In this document: positions 62,413 through 64,000 of the stretch, one piece after another
How positions within the stretch are numbered: position 1 is the stretch's first letter
Layout of the letters: every line of letters starts with the position of its first letter
Assembly: GCA_965222535.1 (NCBI GenBank)
Contig: OZ244957.1
Location: forward strand, 1-64,000
Length of the DNA stretch: 64,000 nucleotides
Origin: G965222535 sp965222535
GTDB lineage: Bacteria; Pseudomonadota; Gammaproteobacteria; HK1
Reading direction: 5' to 3'
Translations under genes and position numbers: made by a program
The notes under the pieces: model-generated
The model's database searches: none
Told to the model about the DNA's origin: nothing
What the model saw: only the letters and a program-made list of their open reading frames with translations

Positions 62413-62473
62413 GTGATTTTTGTGTAAGAAAAATAAACCGATAACAATTCTCTTCATCTGATCGCTGACAACA

Positions 62474-63481
62474 ATGACAACTTCAATGCAGCAAAACACA
62501 CCCTCGCGGGAGCAACGCGGGAAATACAAAACCGCACGCATTCCGGTCAAGGTAACGACCATCAACGATCCACCGCTGCGCAAACCGCGGTGGCTGCGGG
62601 TACGCGCCACAAACAATCCAGAAGTACAGCGGGTGAAGGATTTACTGCGCACGCATCGGCTACATTCGGTCTGCGAGGAAGCCTCGTGCCCTAACCTTTC
62701 AGAGTGTTTTTCCAACGGCACAGCGACGTTCATGATCATGGGCGATGTGTGTACGCGCCGCTGTCCGTTTTGCGCTGTCGCCCACGGGCGACCGCAACCT
62801 CTCGACGAGAGCGAGCCGCGTGCGCTGGCAGCGGCGGTGGCAGCGATGGGCTTGCGCTATGTTGTCATCACCTCGGTTGATCGGGATGATCTGCGCGATG
62901 GCGGAGGAGCGCATTTCGCTGCCTGCATCAGCGCTTTGCGTGATCAGGCACCGAATGTGCAGGTGGAGATCTTGGTACCCGATTTTCGCGGTCGCATGGC
63001 GCTGGCGCTGGAATCACTGCTCCCCAACGCGCCGGACGTGTTCAACCACAACATCGAGACGGTGCCGCGCTTATACCGCAAAGCACGGCCGGGCGCGAAC
63101 TACCAAGGATCACTTTCATTATTGCAATGTTTTGCCGATCGCTGCCCGACGATCCCGACCAAATCGGGACTGATGGTGGGACTCGGTGAAACCTTCGATG
63201 AAGTGGTCGCGGTATTGCGCGATCTGCGCGCCCATGGCTGCAAGATGGCAACCATCGGCCAATACCTGCAACCCAGCCGTTACCATCTCGCTGTCAGTCG
63301 CTTTTGGCACCCCGAGGAATTCGATCAATTAGCTGCTATTGCATACGGCATTGGTTTTGACAACGTCGCCGCGGGCCCCCTAGTGCGCTCTTCTTACCAC
63401 GCCGATCAGCAAGCCAAGGGCCAAGCCGAACAGCTTGTCGCAACACCAGCGCCACCGCCACTGCCGATGGCTAAGCCCTGA
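62474..63481 (+). CDS. lipA: Lipoyl synthase
   Basis: A 335-residue radical SAM enzyme that inserts two sulfurs into octanoyl groups on E2 and H proteins. The auxiliary iron-sulfur cluster motif C-x4-C-x5-C is CEEASCPNLSEC, and the radical SAM motif is CTRRCPFC. Also seen: GTATFMIMGD, VFNHNIETV and the C-terminal RSSYHADQQA. Normally lipB precedes lipA; here the AT-rich methyltransferase lies upstream instead. The length is typical (about 320-340). Confidence 0.96.
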   Translation: MTTSMQQNTPSREQRGKYKTARIPVKVTTINDPPLRKPRWLRVRATNNPEVQRVKDLLRTHRLHSVCEEASCPNLSECFSNGTATFMIMGDVCTRRCPFCAVAHGRPQPLDESEPRALAAAVAAMGLRYVVITSVDRDDLRDGGGAHFAACISALRDQAPNVQVEILVPDFRGRMALALESLLPNAPDVFNHNIETVPRLYRKARPGANYQGSLSLLQCFADRCPTIPTKSGLMVGLGETFDEVVAVLRDLRAHGCKMATIGQYLQPSRYHLAVSRFWHPEEFDQLAAIAYGIGFDNVAAGPLVRSSYHADQQAKGQAEQLVATPAPPPLPMAKP

Positions 63482-63522
63482 TACACCCAACGGCTACGCG
63501 CATGATCCCCCTTTGCTTTGGA

Positions 63523-64000
63523 TCAGTAGCCCAATTTACGCCACAGACTGTAGCCGCTCTGCGACTCGATAGCATCCAGCATGGCATTGTGCGCTTCGCG
63601 TTCCGCGGCGTTGGCGGCGATTACCAGCGGTCGCGGCGCGGAGGCGTCGTCGCTGTCGCCGCGGTTTTTGCTGGCGAAGGCCGGCAAGCGGTTAGCGAGT
63701 TGCATCGCCGCCTGACCACCGGCGGTCATCGCGAGGTAAACGCTGGTCAACAGCTCGGCATCGAGCAATGCGCCGTGCCGCTGCCGCTGCTGGGTGTCGA
63801 TACCATAGCGTTTGCACAGCGCATCTAGGCTATTGGGGCGCCCGGGATGGAGTTCGCGCGCACGTTCCAAGCTATCGACGACGGTGCAGTAGTCGGTGAT
63901 GCGACCTGGGCCGGGTGCCCCGTTCAGCAGCGAAAGTTCATGATCTAAAAACTCGACATCGAACGGCGCGTTATGGATGATCAGCTCGGCATCACGGATA
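63523..64000 (-). CDS. dnaQ: DNA polymerase III epsilon subunit, C-terminal part
   Basis: The 3' part of the proofreading exonuclease gene; the 5' end lies beyond the window. In frame from the window edge: RDAELIIHNAPFDVEFLDHE (20 residues, Exo II with the catalytic Asp), TVVDSLERARELHPGRPNSL, DALCKRYGID and the Exo III H-x4-D in HGALLDAELL, then YLAMTAGGQ. The C-terminal tail that binds the polymerase alpha subunit follows. It converges on lipA with a 41-base gap and no obvious terminator. Confidence 0.95.
   Translation of the reverse strand, partial: IRDAELIIHNAPFDVEFLDHELSLLNGAPGPGRITDYCTVVDSLERARELHPGRPNSLDALCKRYGIDTQQRQRHGALLDAELLTSVYLAMTAGGQAAMQLANRLPAFASKNRGDSDDASAPRPLVIAANAAEREAHNAMLDAIESQSGYSLWRKLGY

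Overview
The window looks like a chromosomal segment of a gammaproteobacterium. The evidence is gene content and order: pheS-pheT-ihfA-merR-like-tRNA-Pro; coaBC, algC, argB and slmA on one strand in the order known from Pseudomonas-like relatives; an M23 peptidase followed by anmK; hisI-hisE; ccmF-ccmG-ccmH; and a short 4.5S RNA. No species can be named from the sequence alone. Most genes are GC-rich. Two restriction/modification loci (26.7-28.6 kb and 61.2-62.4 kb) are strongly AT-rich, and one sugar-transferase-like gene (46.8-47.8 kb) is less GC-rich than its neighbours, which suggests they were acquired.

Layout. 0-8 kb: the end of aroC, agmatinase speB, and a translationally coupled type I restriction-modification operon, hsdM-hsdS-hsdR. 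8.4-12.8 kb: pheST, ihfA, a MerR-like regulator and tRNA-Pro(GGG). 13-22.5 kb, minus strand: coaBC, a DUF2723 membrane glycosyltransferase-like gene, algC, a 17-repeat Sel1 protein, argB and slmA. 23-25.4 kb: hisI-hisE and sohB. 25.5-28.7 kb: an IS481-type element, an AT-rich type II restriction pair, and the severed end of an IS256-type element. 29-36.2 kb: a MoeB/ThiF-like enzyme, an SH3-domain membrane protein, ubiD and a choline ABC transporter (choX-choW-choV). 36.7-40 kb, minus strand: a cadherin-repeat autotransporter. 41-46.7 kb: M23 peptidase, anmK, cobB (minus) and rnc (minus). 48.1-49.5 kb: an IS256-type element with a frameshifted transposase. 50-64 kb: ccmFGH, a secreted protein of unknown function, ygfZ, a GNAT acetyltransferase, folE2, acs, 4.5S RNA (minus), a VOC protein, a DUF1772 protein, an orphan CcrM/HinfI-like methyltransferase, lipA and the end of dnaQ (minus).

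The most unusual property is the material between genes. Nearly every gap above 300 bp is filled with copies of three short interspersed repeat families, called A, B and C here. Family A (about 250 bp) has a 15-bp-stem hairpin, or a different hairpin of the same shape, followed by a four-run G-quadruplex motif. Family B (about 90 bp) carries a GC-rich palindromic segment. Family C (about 105 bp) often ends next to a TCGAAAA/TTTTCGA hairpin. They lie in both orientations, are often fused to each other, and are absent from the coding regions. They bracket the Sel1 gene, supply the start codon of ubiD and host the IS256 insertion. Several housekeeping genes (rnc, lipA, pheST, ccmFGH, argB) lie apart from their usual partners, which would fit repeat-driven reshuffling.
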